NCBI GenBank assembly: GCA_903842595.1
Contig: CAIMMO010000002.1
Span: forward strand, 1-64,000
Reading direction: 5' to 3'
Source of the DNA: an uncultured Alphaproteobacteria bacterium
GTDB taxonomy: Bacteria > Pseudomonadota > Alphaproteobacteria > Caulobacterales > Hyphomonadaceae
DNA length: 64,000 nt
The first letter of the stretch is position 1. Every line of letters starts with the position of its first letter. Positions 8,063 through 15,395 of the stretch are shown one piece after another. The notes under the pieces were generated by a model that was not told the DNA's origin, searched no databases, and saw nothing but the letters and a program-made list of their open reading frames with translations. The translations under genes were made by a program, and so were the position numbers.

Positions 8063-9127
8063 TCAGTTGAACCCTTCGCCGCCCGTTTCATCGCGCGGCA
8101 GGACAAGTCCTGCGGCGATACCCGGGCCCATACCAGGCACCTTGCCTTCGCTTTCCAGCTGGCGCGCGCCGCCGAGAATGCCGGGCATCGCGTGGTTGCC
8201 CTCATGGCAGGCGTATTCGTACATAGGCTGGCTGGCGTTCAGCGCCATCTCGCCTTTCCACACCTGACTGTAGAGTGCGGGATCATCCACTTCGAACTCG
8301 TAGGTGATCTGCTTGTCGTCCCAGCGCGTGAAGCGCTCGGTCAGCTTGCCGTCCGCGGTGATCATGCCGCGCTGGCTCTGGTGCACATTGGTGGTCTGCA
8401 CCACCAGCGTGTTGCCCTCATACCAGCCGACGGAGTCACCGCCCCACTTCGGAACGTTGCTGTGCTTTGCCTCAGCCTTGCTCCCAACGATCGGGATCAC
8501 CCGCACATCATGGATCATCTCGACCTGGATCATCACATGGCTCGGCGTCTGCACAAACTGCATCGTGTTGTTGTACATGCTGTTCTGCATCACCGGGCCA
8601 TACGAGCCCGAGAAGCCGATCACGCAGCGCTCGGCCTGGGGACGGGTCTCCGGCCCATCGAAATTCGTGATCGCATAACCACCGCCGCGCGATGCCCCCG
8701 GCTTATAGGGAATGCGTCCGCTGGCAGGCTCGACGATCCATGACGTCCGCAGCTCGCCCTTCACCGACGCCAGCTTCGAGCCGGGATCGATCCAGAACGC
8801 GTTGTAGCCACGGTCGTTGTTCTTGTCCTCGAGCATCTTGGTGTTGTTCGGATCAAGCCCGTTGGTGGAGTTGTCGTCCTTCGTCAGCACGACCAGAATA
8901 TTCCTGTTCGCCAGACGCTCGGCTTCCTTTTCGTCCACCACCAGCGACTTCGCGTCCGAAGATCGCTGCAGGCTCGTGATCGACGTGTTGTTCCAGAACC
9001 CCTGCAGGTCCGGCGCGCCGAACGCCGTCTTTGGCGTCACATATCCAGGAGCCTGCGCAAAAGCTGCCCCGGCGCTCATCATGGCGGCGACCGTCAGAGC
9101 GGTCGCGGCGAGTAGTCTGGTCTTCAT
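8063..9127 (-). CDS. Secreted hypothetical protein, paralogue B of three
   Basis: Exported protein of 354 residues with a clear signal peptide ending AAFAQA and a strong GGAGGAG ribosome site just upstream. It matches paralogue A block by block: PDLQGFWNNTSITSLQR, YNAFWIDPG, RTSWIVEPASGRIPYKPG, WGGDSVGWYEGNTLVVQT, TERFTRWDD, ACHEGNHAMPGILGGAR. The two are closer to each other than to the copy at 15396, which suggests a recent tandem duplication. It lies between the GTA capsid and protease remnants, the place where those two genes would once have been adjacent. Function unknown; probably periplasmic. Confidence 0.85.
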   Translation of the reverse strand: MKTRLLAATALTVAAMMSAGAAFAQAPGYVTPKTAFGAPDLQGFWNNTSITSLQRSSDAKSLVVDEKEAERLANRNILVVLTKDDNSTNGLDPNNTKMLEDKNNDRGYNAFWIDPGSKLASVKGELRTSWIVEPASGRIPYKPGASRGGGYAITNFDGPETRPQAERCVIGFSGSYGPVMQNSMYNNTMQFVQTPSHVMIQVEMIHDVRVIPIVGSKAEAKHSNVPKWGGDSVGWYEGNTLVVQTTNVHQSQRGMITADGKLTERFTRWDDKQITYEFEVDDPALYSQVWKGEMALNASQPMYEYACHEGNHAMPGILGGARQLESEGKVPGMGPGIAAGLVLPRDETGGEGFN

Positions 9128-9240
9128 GGCATTCTCCTCCTGCGCACCGTCATCGAGCTATCCCGTAAGGCGGCGTGTCGTTGTTTTGCACAACGTACGC
9201 CGGGTTTACCCCAGCGGAAAGCCTTGACGCTAGGTCAAAC

Positions 9241-9678
9241 CTACCGCCTCGCGCGAGTTGTGATCGCATCTACCGGCACGCCGAACCGCGTTCCCAAAAG
9301 CAGCGGCGCCTTCACCAGCGAGATCTCCCCCAGGGCTCGATCCTTTTCTGGTCCCGACCACGCACCATGCGCGGTGACCGGTCCCGCGCCACGAAGCCGA
9401 TCGAGAGGCCATAAAGCGCCCCGTCCCCCATCATCTGCAGCGCCATTCGTCCAGCCGCCGTCTCGCCCGAAACGAATCCCCGCATAAACAGCCCGCGCCC
9501 ATCCTCCCCTATCGTCGTCCATCACGCCGCCGTCCGACCGCCGACAGGGCTCAGCAGCATTCCAAGGCTGCCGCTCCACGACAGCGAATGGGCAAACGCG
9601 CCCGCCCGCGCCACATCGTCCGCCGTGTCCTCAACACCGAACAGCGAGGCGTACCCCCTCGATCAACAGTGGCTGCAT
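9241..9678 (-). pseudogene. Decayed GTA prohead protease (gp4)
   Basis: Three frames together rebuild an HK97/GTA prohead protease. ATG 9678 gives MQPLLIEG, and after one surplus G in a run of five the reading becomes GYASLFGVEDTADD and RAGAFAHSL. A TGA follows, then in frame TTIGEDGRGLFMRG and GALYGLSIGFVARDRSP. A second frame change leads to LGEISLVKAPLL, the expected end. GYASLFG, GAF..SL, EDGRGLF, GLSIGF and EISLV are the family's landmark motifs in the right order and spacing. At least two frameshifts and one nonsense codon rule out function. The gene lies directly downstream of the gp3.5-like remnant, as in intact GTA clusters. Confidence 0.8.
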
Positions 9679-9856
9679 CAAGGCGTCTTCAGCTTCACCT
9701 CGACTCAGGCCAGCCGCCCGGCCATCTCCGTCTACGAACCGAGCCGCAGCTTGATCTCCTTCAGTCGCTCACCGGCGCCGCCTGCTCATGCAAAGACACC
9801 CCCGATTCAACGATCAGCGCGAGTACCAGCGCGAATGTTATTTTCCTATCGATCAT
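9679..9856 (-). pseudogene. Decayed small GTA gene between portal and protease (gp3.5-like)
   Basis: An ATG at 9856 with an AGGAG ribosome site upstream opens MIDRKITFALVLALIVESG, a short basic start plus a membrane helix. The frame then ends early. A shifted frame continues with ERLKEIKLRLGS, TAG, TEMAGRLA, TGA, VEVKLKTP, which reads like a coiled-coil tail broken by two stop codons. Intact GTA clusters carry a small protein of this shape (one helix, then a coiled coil) just before the prohead protease, so position and architecture agree. The sequence is too short for a firm family call. Confidence 0.5.
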
Positions 9857-9910
9857 CCCGATCTCCTCTGCTATGCAGCTTTCTCTCCTGGGCTGGGCGG
9901 CGGTACGTTC

Positions 9911-9922
9911 GGGAGCGCTCCC
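9911..9922. promoter_or_regulatory. Perfect 12-base palindrome before the solo DUF262 gene
   Basis: GGGAGCGCTCCC is a perfect palindrome ending three bases before the ATG at 9926. Its left half also supplies the GGGAG ribosome-binding sequence of the gene. A bound protein or an RNA hairpin there could block initiation. This is inference from position only. Confidence 0.35.
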
Positions 9923-9925
9923 ATA

Positions 9926-10735
9926 ATGAAGCGGGCGGATGTCGTCAGCGTGAGCAACCTGTTTTCGGGTAGCTCGCGATACCTTTGTGGACCCGCAAGA
10001 CCGGGCTTTGTCTGGGGGCCGGCCCAGGTGGCCCAGCTCATCGTCGATCTCGAAAACGCCGCACGCGACTCCTTCGACGAGGAAGACGTGCCGGAAGAAG
10101 CGCTCTATCTCGGGGTCGTAACTGTCTCGCCTCCGAAATCAGGCGTCTACACCGTGCTGGACGGACAGCAGCGCTTCATCGTGCTCGCCATGTTCCTTGC
10201 CTTCGCGCGCGATCGCGCGCGCACCAACCGCGAGCGCAACCGGCTTGACCAGATGCTCGTCCGCCGCGCCATCGGCCGCCCGCCCGAGCCGCGCTTCCGC
10301 CTCACGCCGGAAGACCATGCGTGGTTCGCCCATTTCATTCTCCCGCCCGGTGCGACCAAACGCCTGCCCGCGACCGCTCCACTCGGCTCGCCACGCGAGC
10401 TCCTGCTCGCTGCCCGCTTCATGGAGCACTGCTTCAGCTGCTATAGCGCCGACGACCTTCGCAGCGTCGTCGACTTCCTGCTGCACCACACCGCGATGGT
10501 GCGTTCGCTTGCACAACCGCAGGCACCCCCAGAAGTCGTACAGGCGTTCCAGGCTGCGATCGCAGCGCAGGCTCAGCCATACGCTGCTCCTCCGGTGCAG
10601 ACGCCGGCGCCTCAGCCTCCGACGAGACCAGCGCTCTCAGCACCACCTCAAGCATCTGAGACTGGCCCATCCTTCTCCATGCCTCTCTGGAACGACCCCG
10701 TGCCTGCCGATCGCCATCGCGTAGCCGCTGAGTAG
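9926..10735 (+). CDS. Solo DUF262 (GmrSD N-terminal) protein without nuclease domain
   Basis: Protein of 269 residues. Its first half fits the DUF262 / ParB-like N-terminal domain of GmrSD and SspE: RPGFVWGPAQVAQLIVDL near 25-42 and the nucleotide-binding signature VLDGQQR at 77-83. The region from about 195 on is Pro/Gln/Ala-rich and looks disordered. There is no DUF1524 HNH nuclease domain, so it is not a complete GmrSD-type restriction enzyme. I used ATG 9926; longer in-frame starts would read backwards through the GTA remnants. A 33-residue membrane peptide gene follows six bases after the stop. It could be a truncated or regulatory DUF262 protein. Family call firm, role open. Confidence 0.75.
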   Translation: MKRADVVSVSNLFSGSSRYLCGPARPGFVWGPAQVAQLIVDLENAARDSFDEEDVPEEALYLGVVTVSPPKSGVYTVLDGQQRFIVLAMFLAFARDRARTNRERNRLDQMLVRRAIGRPPEPRFRLTPEDHAWFAHFILPPGATKRLPATAPLGSPRELLLAARFMEHCFSCYSADDLRSVVDFLLHHTAMVRSLAQPQAPPEVVQAFQAAIAAQAQPYAAPPVQTPAPQPPTRPALSAPPQASETGPSFSMPLWNDPVPADRHRVAAE

Positions 10736-10741
10736 GACTTC

Positions 10742-10843
10742 ATGACCCAAGCAACCCGTTCGGCCCTCGCCGTCCGCCTTGGCGTGCGCGTCGCGCTCGC
10801 AGTCGGAATCATTGGACTGATGTGCCTGTCCGTCCTGGCCTGA
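10742..10843 (+). CDS. Putative 33-residue single-span membrane peptide
   Basis: ATG 10742 lies six bases after the DUF262 stop, with AGGA five bases upstream. The product starts MTQATRSALAVRLGVRVALA and ends in a hydrophobic stretch with GIIGLMCLSVLA. Basic N-terminus plus one helix implies an inner-membrane peptide with the N-terminus inside. Spacing suggests co-translation with the DUF262 gene. There is no homology evidence, so it may be chance. Confidence 0.4.
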   Translation: MTQATRSALAVRLGVRVALAVGIIGLMCLSVLA

Positions 10844-10946
10844 CGTCCCAACTCGCACACTGATTTCACCGGCCGAGCCTCAAGCCCTTATCCTCAAGAG
10901 CTCCAAAGCGGCGTCTCGAGGGACGAGAGCTGGAGGTGGCCCGCGT

Positions 10947-11153
10947 CTACGCCGACTTACGCCCAGGCGAGACCACCGCCGCCGGGCCAAGGATCGCGAT
11001 GAACGTCTTGTAGATGGCGTCGAGCTGTTCGGGCGCAAGGAGCACGCCCCGTGTAGCAGCCAGTGCAGCAATCCCGCGCCAGCTGTCCCGCGCCCGACAC
11101 TGCGCCGCGCGCGGGTCCGAGATCGCGGTCAGCGGCACAGCCGACTTCGCCAC
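10947..11153 (-). CDS. Hypothetical short protein, uncertain
   Basis: A 68-residue reading from a GTG at 11153 (VAKSAVPLTAISD...) has a balanced composition and an amphipathic region with LLAPEQLDAIYKTFIAIL. An AGGAG lies about 30 bases upstream, too far to support this start. I do not recognise it. The plus-strand readings over it are low-complexity Arg/Ala and look like shadows. Confidence 0.3.
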   Translation of the reverse strand: MAKSAVPLTAISDPRAAQCRARDSWRGIAALAATRGVLLAPEQLDAIYKTFIAILGPAAVVSPGRKSA

Positions 11154-11502
11154 CCTTTTTGGCAGAACAATCTCACCTGATGTCTCCTGCGCGGCGCACG
11201 CTATCGCACCGCTCCGAACGCGGGCTTATCGTCGGCAAAGCTGATGAATCAGGCCGGCAAGTGCGTCGGCGCGAAGGCGTGTTGGTCTCTTGTCTTCGCG
11301 AGTTCGTGGCCACGCGCCCTGCGCTGACCCACCTGTCGACCATGGCGAACTATAGCCCGGGCTTTTACGCGCCGGTTCTGTGTCACTGTTCCCTCCAAAC
11401 AAGGTTAGCAATATCCTGTTTTGCCTCGCGAGACTTTTTCATTTCCGCCCAAACTCGAACAACGGTTTTCCCCCAAACTCGGCGACGTTGAGGGAGAGCA
11501 AA
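11154..11502. other. Intergenic stretch before a small Ala/Arg-rich gene
   Basis: No gene that I can support. Only shadow-like frames cross it. The last 150 bases are less GC-rich than the surroundings and probably hold the promoter of the gene at 11503. Confidence 0.5.
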
Positions 11503-11724
11503 ATGGCAATCAACGTGATTTCGGCCGACCGCGTAGCCGCCGCAGACCGCCGCGAGGCCGCACGCGCCGTGGCGCACCAATACCTGCTGTCTCGCGCCGA
11601 AGGACGCCGCAGCACGCGCGTCGAGGAAGCGAAGGCTTCAGCCGCCGCGCGCCCCACGCCCGCAGAACGCGCCGCCGAGAATCCCACCCCTCTGCCCGCG
11701 CGGCTCCTCGATCTTCTGGCATGA
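11503..11724 (+). CDS. Small Ala/Arg-rich hypothetical protein
   Basis: Protein of 73 residues starting MAINVISADRVAAADRREAA, with AGGGAG seven bases before the ATG. It has an N-terminal helix rich in Arg and Ala (RAVAHQYLLSRAEGRRSTR), then a Pro/Ala-rich stretch and a conserved-looking tail PARLLDLLA. The gene at 12698 has a similar plan and a similar tail (TARLVDIQA), so the two may be distant relatives. No known domain is seen. Confidence 0.55.
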   Translation: MAINVISADRVAAADRREAARAVAHQYLLSRAEGRRSTRVEEAKASAAARPTPAERAAENPTPLPARLLDLLA

Positions 11725-11856
11725 GCGGCTTCGCCGCATTGTTACCCGCGCACTAACCTTCGCGCTGGAATCGATCTGCCCGCCCGCACGCGACCTTCAT
11801 GCGTGCCTGTCAGCCTGCTTCAGTCGCTCCAGATGCGACAAGCCAAGGCTGCGCCC

Positions 11857-12054
11857 ATGTCATTCGATCTGCAATTCATCCGCGACCGCGCTCCAACTCA
11901 CGTCGTGCTGCAGCGCCAGCACGCGATTTACCTTGACGCGCAACGCTCCGACCGCAAGGTCCGGAAAGCGCGCAACGTGGCAGACTTGCTCGAGCGCGGC
12001 CACCGCGCTCGCGGCGGCGCCTACACCGCCTTGGTCATCGACGTGAAAACCTGA
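11857..12054 (+). CDS. Hypothetical protein of about 65 residues
   Basis: Short reading MSFDLQFIRDRAPTHVVLQRQ with a C-terminal half LLERGHRARGGAYTALVIDVKT. No ribosome site decides the start; ATG 11833 and GTG 11803 are also in frame. Composition is protein-like (mixed charged and hydrophobic strands) but I recognise no family. It ends 19 bases before the convergent gene at 12074. Confidence 0.4.
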   Translation: MSFDLQFIRDRAPTHVVLQRQHAIYLDAQRSDRKVRKARNVADLLERGHRARGGAYTALVIDVKT

Positions 12055-12073
12055 GAAGGCGTGAAGCCCGGTC

Positions 12074-12352
12074 CTAGCGGGATAAACCGCTGTCGGACAA
12101 TTCGCGCAGCCGCAGCCAGTTGAACAACAACTGCTCGATCTCCCGGATGCTCGGCCATTCCTGCGCGGTCCGCACAATCGTCGTCGGCCCCGCCGCGCCC
12201 GCCTCACCCGCCGGCCCATCAATGATCCTGATGCTTTCAAGATCGGACGTGAGCGCGTCAGCCATTTCAGACAACAGCGACGCAAGTTCCCCCAGGCGCG
12301 CTTCCAGCACGTCGAGTTCGACCTTGAAGGCGCGGAGGGGCGGGCCGCTCAT
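12074..12352 (-). CDS. Hypothetical coiled-coil protein
   Basis: Protein of 92 residues. The first half (FKVELDVLEARLGELASLL, EMADALTSDLESI) is a heptad-like helix that should form a coiled coil. A glycine-rich hinge with GPAGEAGAAGP follows, then a second helix with IREIEQLLFNWLRLRELS. ATG 12352 has AGGA six bases upstream. Not recognised; a small structural or adaptor protein is possible. Confidence 0.5.
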   Translation of the reverse strand: MSGPPLRAFKVELDVLEARLGELASLLSEMADALTSDLESIRIIDGPAGEAGAAGPTTIVRTAQEWPSIREIEQLLFNWLRLRELSDSGLSR

Positions 12353-12697
12353 ATGCGTCCTGCGAAGAAAGCGGATACTTCCGTCGATCGCGAAAACCAT
12401 ATTGCGGGAGCGCCCGCGCCGCGTCGCGCCGACGCACGGGCGGGCGAAGATGCCGGCGCTTGCAGGCCAGCAGCAGAAAACTGTTTGACAACAGCGCCTC
12501 ACGCGGAAGGCTTCCACGCCAGACAACCTCTCGCGTCGCGATCTGCCACGCGCCGGTTCAGGCTTCCTGCCCACCAATGCTGAAACGAGCCAACTCCGGC
12601 GTTAACTCTTTTTTCCTGCAAAACAGCCTTCGGCGCTTGTATTCATTAAGGTGCGATTCACTGCAGCGGCACATACTGCCTAGTGTGGGAGTGTGCC
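12353..12697. other. Intergenic stretch between divergent small genes
   Basis: About 345 bases between the minus-strand gene at 12074-12352 and the plus-strand gene at 12698. AT-richer near 12600-12660, which probably contains promoter elements. No gene or clear repeat seen. Confidence 0.5.
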
Positions 12698-12997
12698 ATG
12701 AGCGCTGCTTTGACAGGCGCGATCGGACCCGTTTCGGTCCGGTACGCCGCACAGATCAGGGAACTGCTTTTCGCGCAGGCGATCCAGCGCATGGCCGCCG
12801 ATCAGGAGGCCGCGCGCGCCCAGTCGCAGGCCGAGCGAGCCGCACGCGTCGAGCCCGCGTCGAAGGCCGAAACCACCCTTAAAGCTGTCCACGCGCGTAC
12901 CACTCCGCCGGAGCCCGTCAGCGCTTCGGAGCGCGTAGCAGAAACCGCGCACGCGGCGACAACGCCGACTGCGCGCCTGGTCGATATCCAGGCCTGA
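12698..12997 (+). CDS. Small Ala/Thr-rich hypothetical protein
   Basis: Protein of 99 residues from ATG 12698 (MSAALTGAIGPVSVRYAAQI). An N-terminal amphipathic helix with LLFAQAIQRMAADQEAARAQ is followed by a long Ala/Thr/Pro/Glu-rich, probably disordered part and the tail TARLVDIQA. The plan resembles the gene at 11503. Unknown function. Confidence 0.5.
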   Translation: MSAALTGAIGPVSVRYAAQIRELLFAQAIQRMAADQEAARAQSQAERAARVEPASKAETTLKAVHARTTPPEPVSASERVAETAHAATTPTARLVDIQA

Positions 12998-13060
12998 TCG
13001 TCGGTGCAGGTGTCCTTCCTTCTGCTGGCGCCGTCGTTCCAGGGCCGCTCAACTTGACGT

Positions 13061-13699
13061 ATGCTGTCTCCCCCTGAAACGCCTTCTCCCGCCTATCTGC
13101 GCTTCACGCAGTCGATGATGATCGACTATGACAAGTGGAGAGAAGGCGCGCCCTACGACCTCGCTGCGCTTGCCGGGATCACAACCGAGGAACGCGAGCT
13201 CCTCACCGGAGAAATCTGCCAGCGCAGCTCGCTCGACTGGCGCGATGTCGAAGCCCTCCGCGCGCTCGCCACACCGAAAGCGATCAACCGCATCGGCAAG
13301 GCCGCCGAGAAGCAGACCGACGGCGCCGGCATCGAGGCCTTCCGCGACGAGGTCGAAACCTACGGCTGGACCGCCGACATCGAACGCCGCTTCATCCAAA
13401 AACTCGAAGCCGCCGCGTCCATGGCCGGCGCGCTCGATCGCCTCTACGACATCGCCGAGGCGCACCCGTCCCGTGCCGTCATTGCCCAGATCTTCCGCAA
13501 CGCCCGCATCTCCAGCGACCACACCGTCCGCTATTCAATGGGTGCCTTGCTGTTGCAGCTCGCGGGTCACGTTGAAAGCCGCGACGTCTTCGATACGGAC
13601 CACCGCCCGCACCTGCTAAACCTCAACAGCGCCGACTATGCCAGCTGCAAGGCTGCCGTCGCGTGGCTGCAGGACAAGATCGCGACCCCGAAGCGCTGA
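13061..13699 (+). CDS. Hypothetical helical protein
   Basis: Soluble protein of 212 residues, mostly helical, with charged/hydrophobic periodicity (TTEERELLTGEICQRSSLDW, DVEALRALATPKAINRI). It looks like short HEAT- or ankyrin-like helical pairs, which is only an impression. The start is uncertain: ATGs at 13115 and 13118 are in frame and none has a good ribosome site. No family recognised. Confidence 0.55.
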   Translation: MLSPPETPSPAYLRFTQSMMIDYDKWREGAPYDLAALAGITTEERELLTGEICQRSSLDWRDVEALRALATPKAINRIGKAAEKQTDGAGIEAFRDEVETYGWTADIERRFIQKLEAAASMAGALDRLYDIAEAHPSRAVIAQIFRNARISSDHTVRYSMGALLLQLAGHVESRDVFDTDHRPHLLNLNSADYASCKAAVAWLQDKIATPKR

Positions 13700-13921
13700 T
13701 CGAAGTCGGGTCTCGCCCCTTTTCAAGCGCCAACTGCGTGGCGCGATCGCCATGGGCGACCGCCTCGGCTATATCCGCATCGATACAATCTGCGAATGGG
13801 TCGATGCGGACGCGCGCTGAACTTCGAGAAGCCTCGGTCAGGCGAACGGCATCCCATTTCGTCGACCCGAAAACTCAGAACCGGCCGGGTAGCGCAGGAA
13901 GCTCTTTGGGCCCGACCCGGA

Positions 13922-14344
13922 TCAGTTTTCAGGCGGCGGCGTAACCTCGCATTGTGTCGCGCCCTGGCGTGGCCGCCAGCCGTGCAAGTCGAAGTCGACC
14001 ACAGGCAAATCCATGTCGGATGCCGTAGAGGATTTTCCGACATACTGGCGCTGCGCCGCCGGTGGAACGTAAGCACTCCGGTTCAGGTCGTCGTTTGCAG
14101 TGCCGCCACCGCGTTTTTCGAGATTCACACACCAGGGTTGCGTGTCGTTGTTGTAGGCAAACCAGATCACTGCGTGCGACATCTCGCCGAAATAGTCGTT
14201 CCACCAAAAACCGTACTCTCGCTGCAACTGGAGGCCTTGGTCATCGAACAGGATTTCTATTTCCTCAGCCCGCCACACCCGCGAGGTGGTGTCGCACCCC
14301 CCCAACAGAACAGCGCCCGCCAATGCAATCGTCGCGATCCGCAT
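13922..14344 (-). CDS. Small hypothetical lipoprotein
   Basis: Lipoprotein of 140 residues with a short signal MRIATIALAGAVLLGGC whose lipobox LLGGC predicts lipidation at Cys17. The mature part is rich in Trp and Tyr (YGFWWNDYFGEMSHAVIWFAY) and ends in a polar tail. No family recognised. Probably outer-membrane anchored. It lies downstream of the VOC gene on the same strand with an 80-base gap. Confidence 0.65.
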   Translation of the reverse strand: MRIATIALAGAVLLGGCDTTSRVWRAEEIEILFDDQGLQLQREYGFWWNDYFGEMSHAVIWFAYNNDTQPWCVNLEKRGGGTANDDLNRSAYVPPAAQRQYVGKSSTASDMDLPVVDFDLHGWRPRQGATQCEVTPPPEN

Positions 14345-14423
14345 GATGTCCCATCTATATCCACAGAAACCCAGCGCCCGACCGTCCGAACCAAGAATGG
14401 GGCCGAACTGATCTCGCGACCGC

Positions 14424-14804
14424 CTAACCCATCCGCTTCAGCGCGCAGATCTTGTTGCCATCCGGATCGCGCAGATAGGCCAGATACATTTCCCCGGCAG
14501 CGCCCTTGCGGATGCCCGGCGGATTCTCGATCGCCGTGCCGCCATTCGCGACGCCCGCGGCGTGCCATGCATCCGCCTGCTCAGGCGTCTCGACCGCAAA
14601 GCCGATCGTGCCGCCGTTCGCGAAGCAGGCCTTCTCGCCATTGATCGGAATGCTCACGCCAAACGTGCCCGTCTTGGTGCGCCAGAACGCGCGCCCCTTG
14701 TCGTCCACGAACCCCGGATTCACGCCCAGCGCGCCGAGCACGGCGTCATAGAACTTCTTCGACTTCTCGAGATCGTTCGTCCCGACCATCACATGTGAGA
14801 ACAT
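14424..14804 (-). CDS. VOC-superfamily (glyoxalase-like) protein
   Basis: Protein of 126 residues with one full vicinal-oxygen-chelate domain built from two beta-alpha-beta3 modules. It begins MFSHVMVGTNDLEKSKKFYD, the standard opening of the family, with the metal-ligand His at position 4. The second module has GFAVETPEQADAWHAAGV and ends YLRDPDGNKICAL. Members include glyoxalases, dioxygenases and resistance proteins, and the substrate is not evident. ATG 14804 is preferred over 14816 because GGAG lies six bases ahead. Confidence 0.85.
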   Translation of the reverse strand: MFSHVMVGTNDLEKSKKFYDAVLGALGVNPGFVDDKGRAFWRTKTGTFGVSIPINGEKACFANGGTIGFAVETPEQADAWHAAGVANGGTAIENPPGIRKGAAGEMYLAYLRDPDGNKICALKRMG

Positions 14805-14886
14805 GCCACTCTCCATTCGCGCCCGTCCGGCGTATGGCCGGACATGCGCGAACGGGCGCGGCTTGGCAATCCTTTCGTAAGGACAG

Positions 14887-15129
14887 CTAGTTCGGCTTGG
14901 TCGACGCGTCGCCGTCGATCGCATCTGCCACCGAGTCCGCATCGTTCCTGCGCTCGGTTCCGACCGTGTTGTCAATCGCCGCGCCGGCTTTTTCCATCGC
15001 GCCATCGCCCAGGTCGCGCTCGCCACGCAGGTCATCAATCGCGTTATCCATGTTCTCGCCGGCTTTTTCGCAAGCGCCCAGCCCCGTGACGCCCAGAATA
15101 GTCACGACCATCATTGCAGCTTTCATCAT
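14887..15129 (-). CDS. Small entericidin-like lipoprotein
   Basis: Lipoprotein of 80 residues. A signal ILGVTGLGAC predicts lipidation at Cys20, followed by an acidic, Ala/Asp-rich, probably disordered mature chain (EKAGENMDNAIDDL). Short lipoproteins of this style are common in Alphaproteobacteria and are often stress induced. AGGA lies seven bases before the ATG. Confidence 0.6.
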   Translation of the reverse strand: MMKAAMMVVTILGVTGLGACEKAGENMDNAIDDLRGERDLGDGAMEKAGAAIDNTVGTERRNDADSVADAIDGDASTKPN

Positions 15130-15395
15130 GTGCAGTCCTCCGGTCGGCGAACGCGCGCCGGGTCCGACGCATCAACGTGCGAGACGCCAATCCGTTTCCC
15201 GCCGCAGACGCAACGCCCGCCACGACGCAGCCGCACGCCCTATCCCGACAAGAAGACACTCACGGACATTCGCGACGACTAGTTCCGTAACGGAAGGCTC
15301 GACGCACCGATGCTGTTCACGACGGCGAGACCACGGCTCGTCCGCGAGCGAACCTTGTGCAAGGATCACATCAAGATCACGCAAGGAACATCTAC

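Noticed and set aside
9788-9925. 46-residue N-terminal extension of the solo DUF262 protein
   Set aside because: It reads through the antisense of the gp3.5-like remnant and has no DUF262 similarity; ATG 9926 has a ribosome site.
11063-11491. 142-codon plus-strand reading
   Set aside because: Composition is Ser/Arg/Pro-rich with no conserved features, and it overlaps the likely promoter of the gene at 11503.
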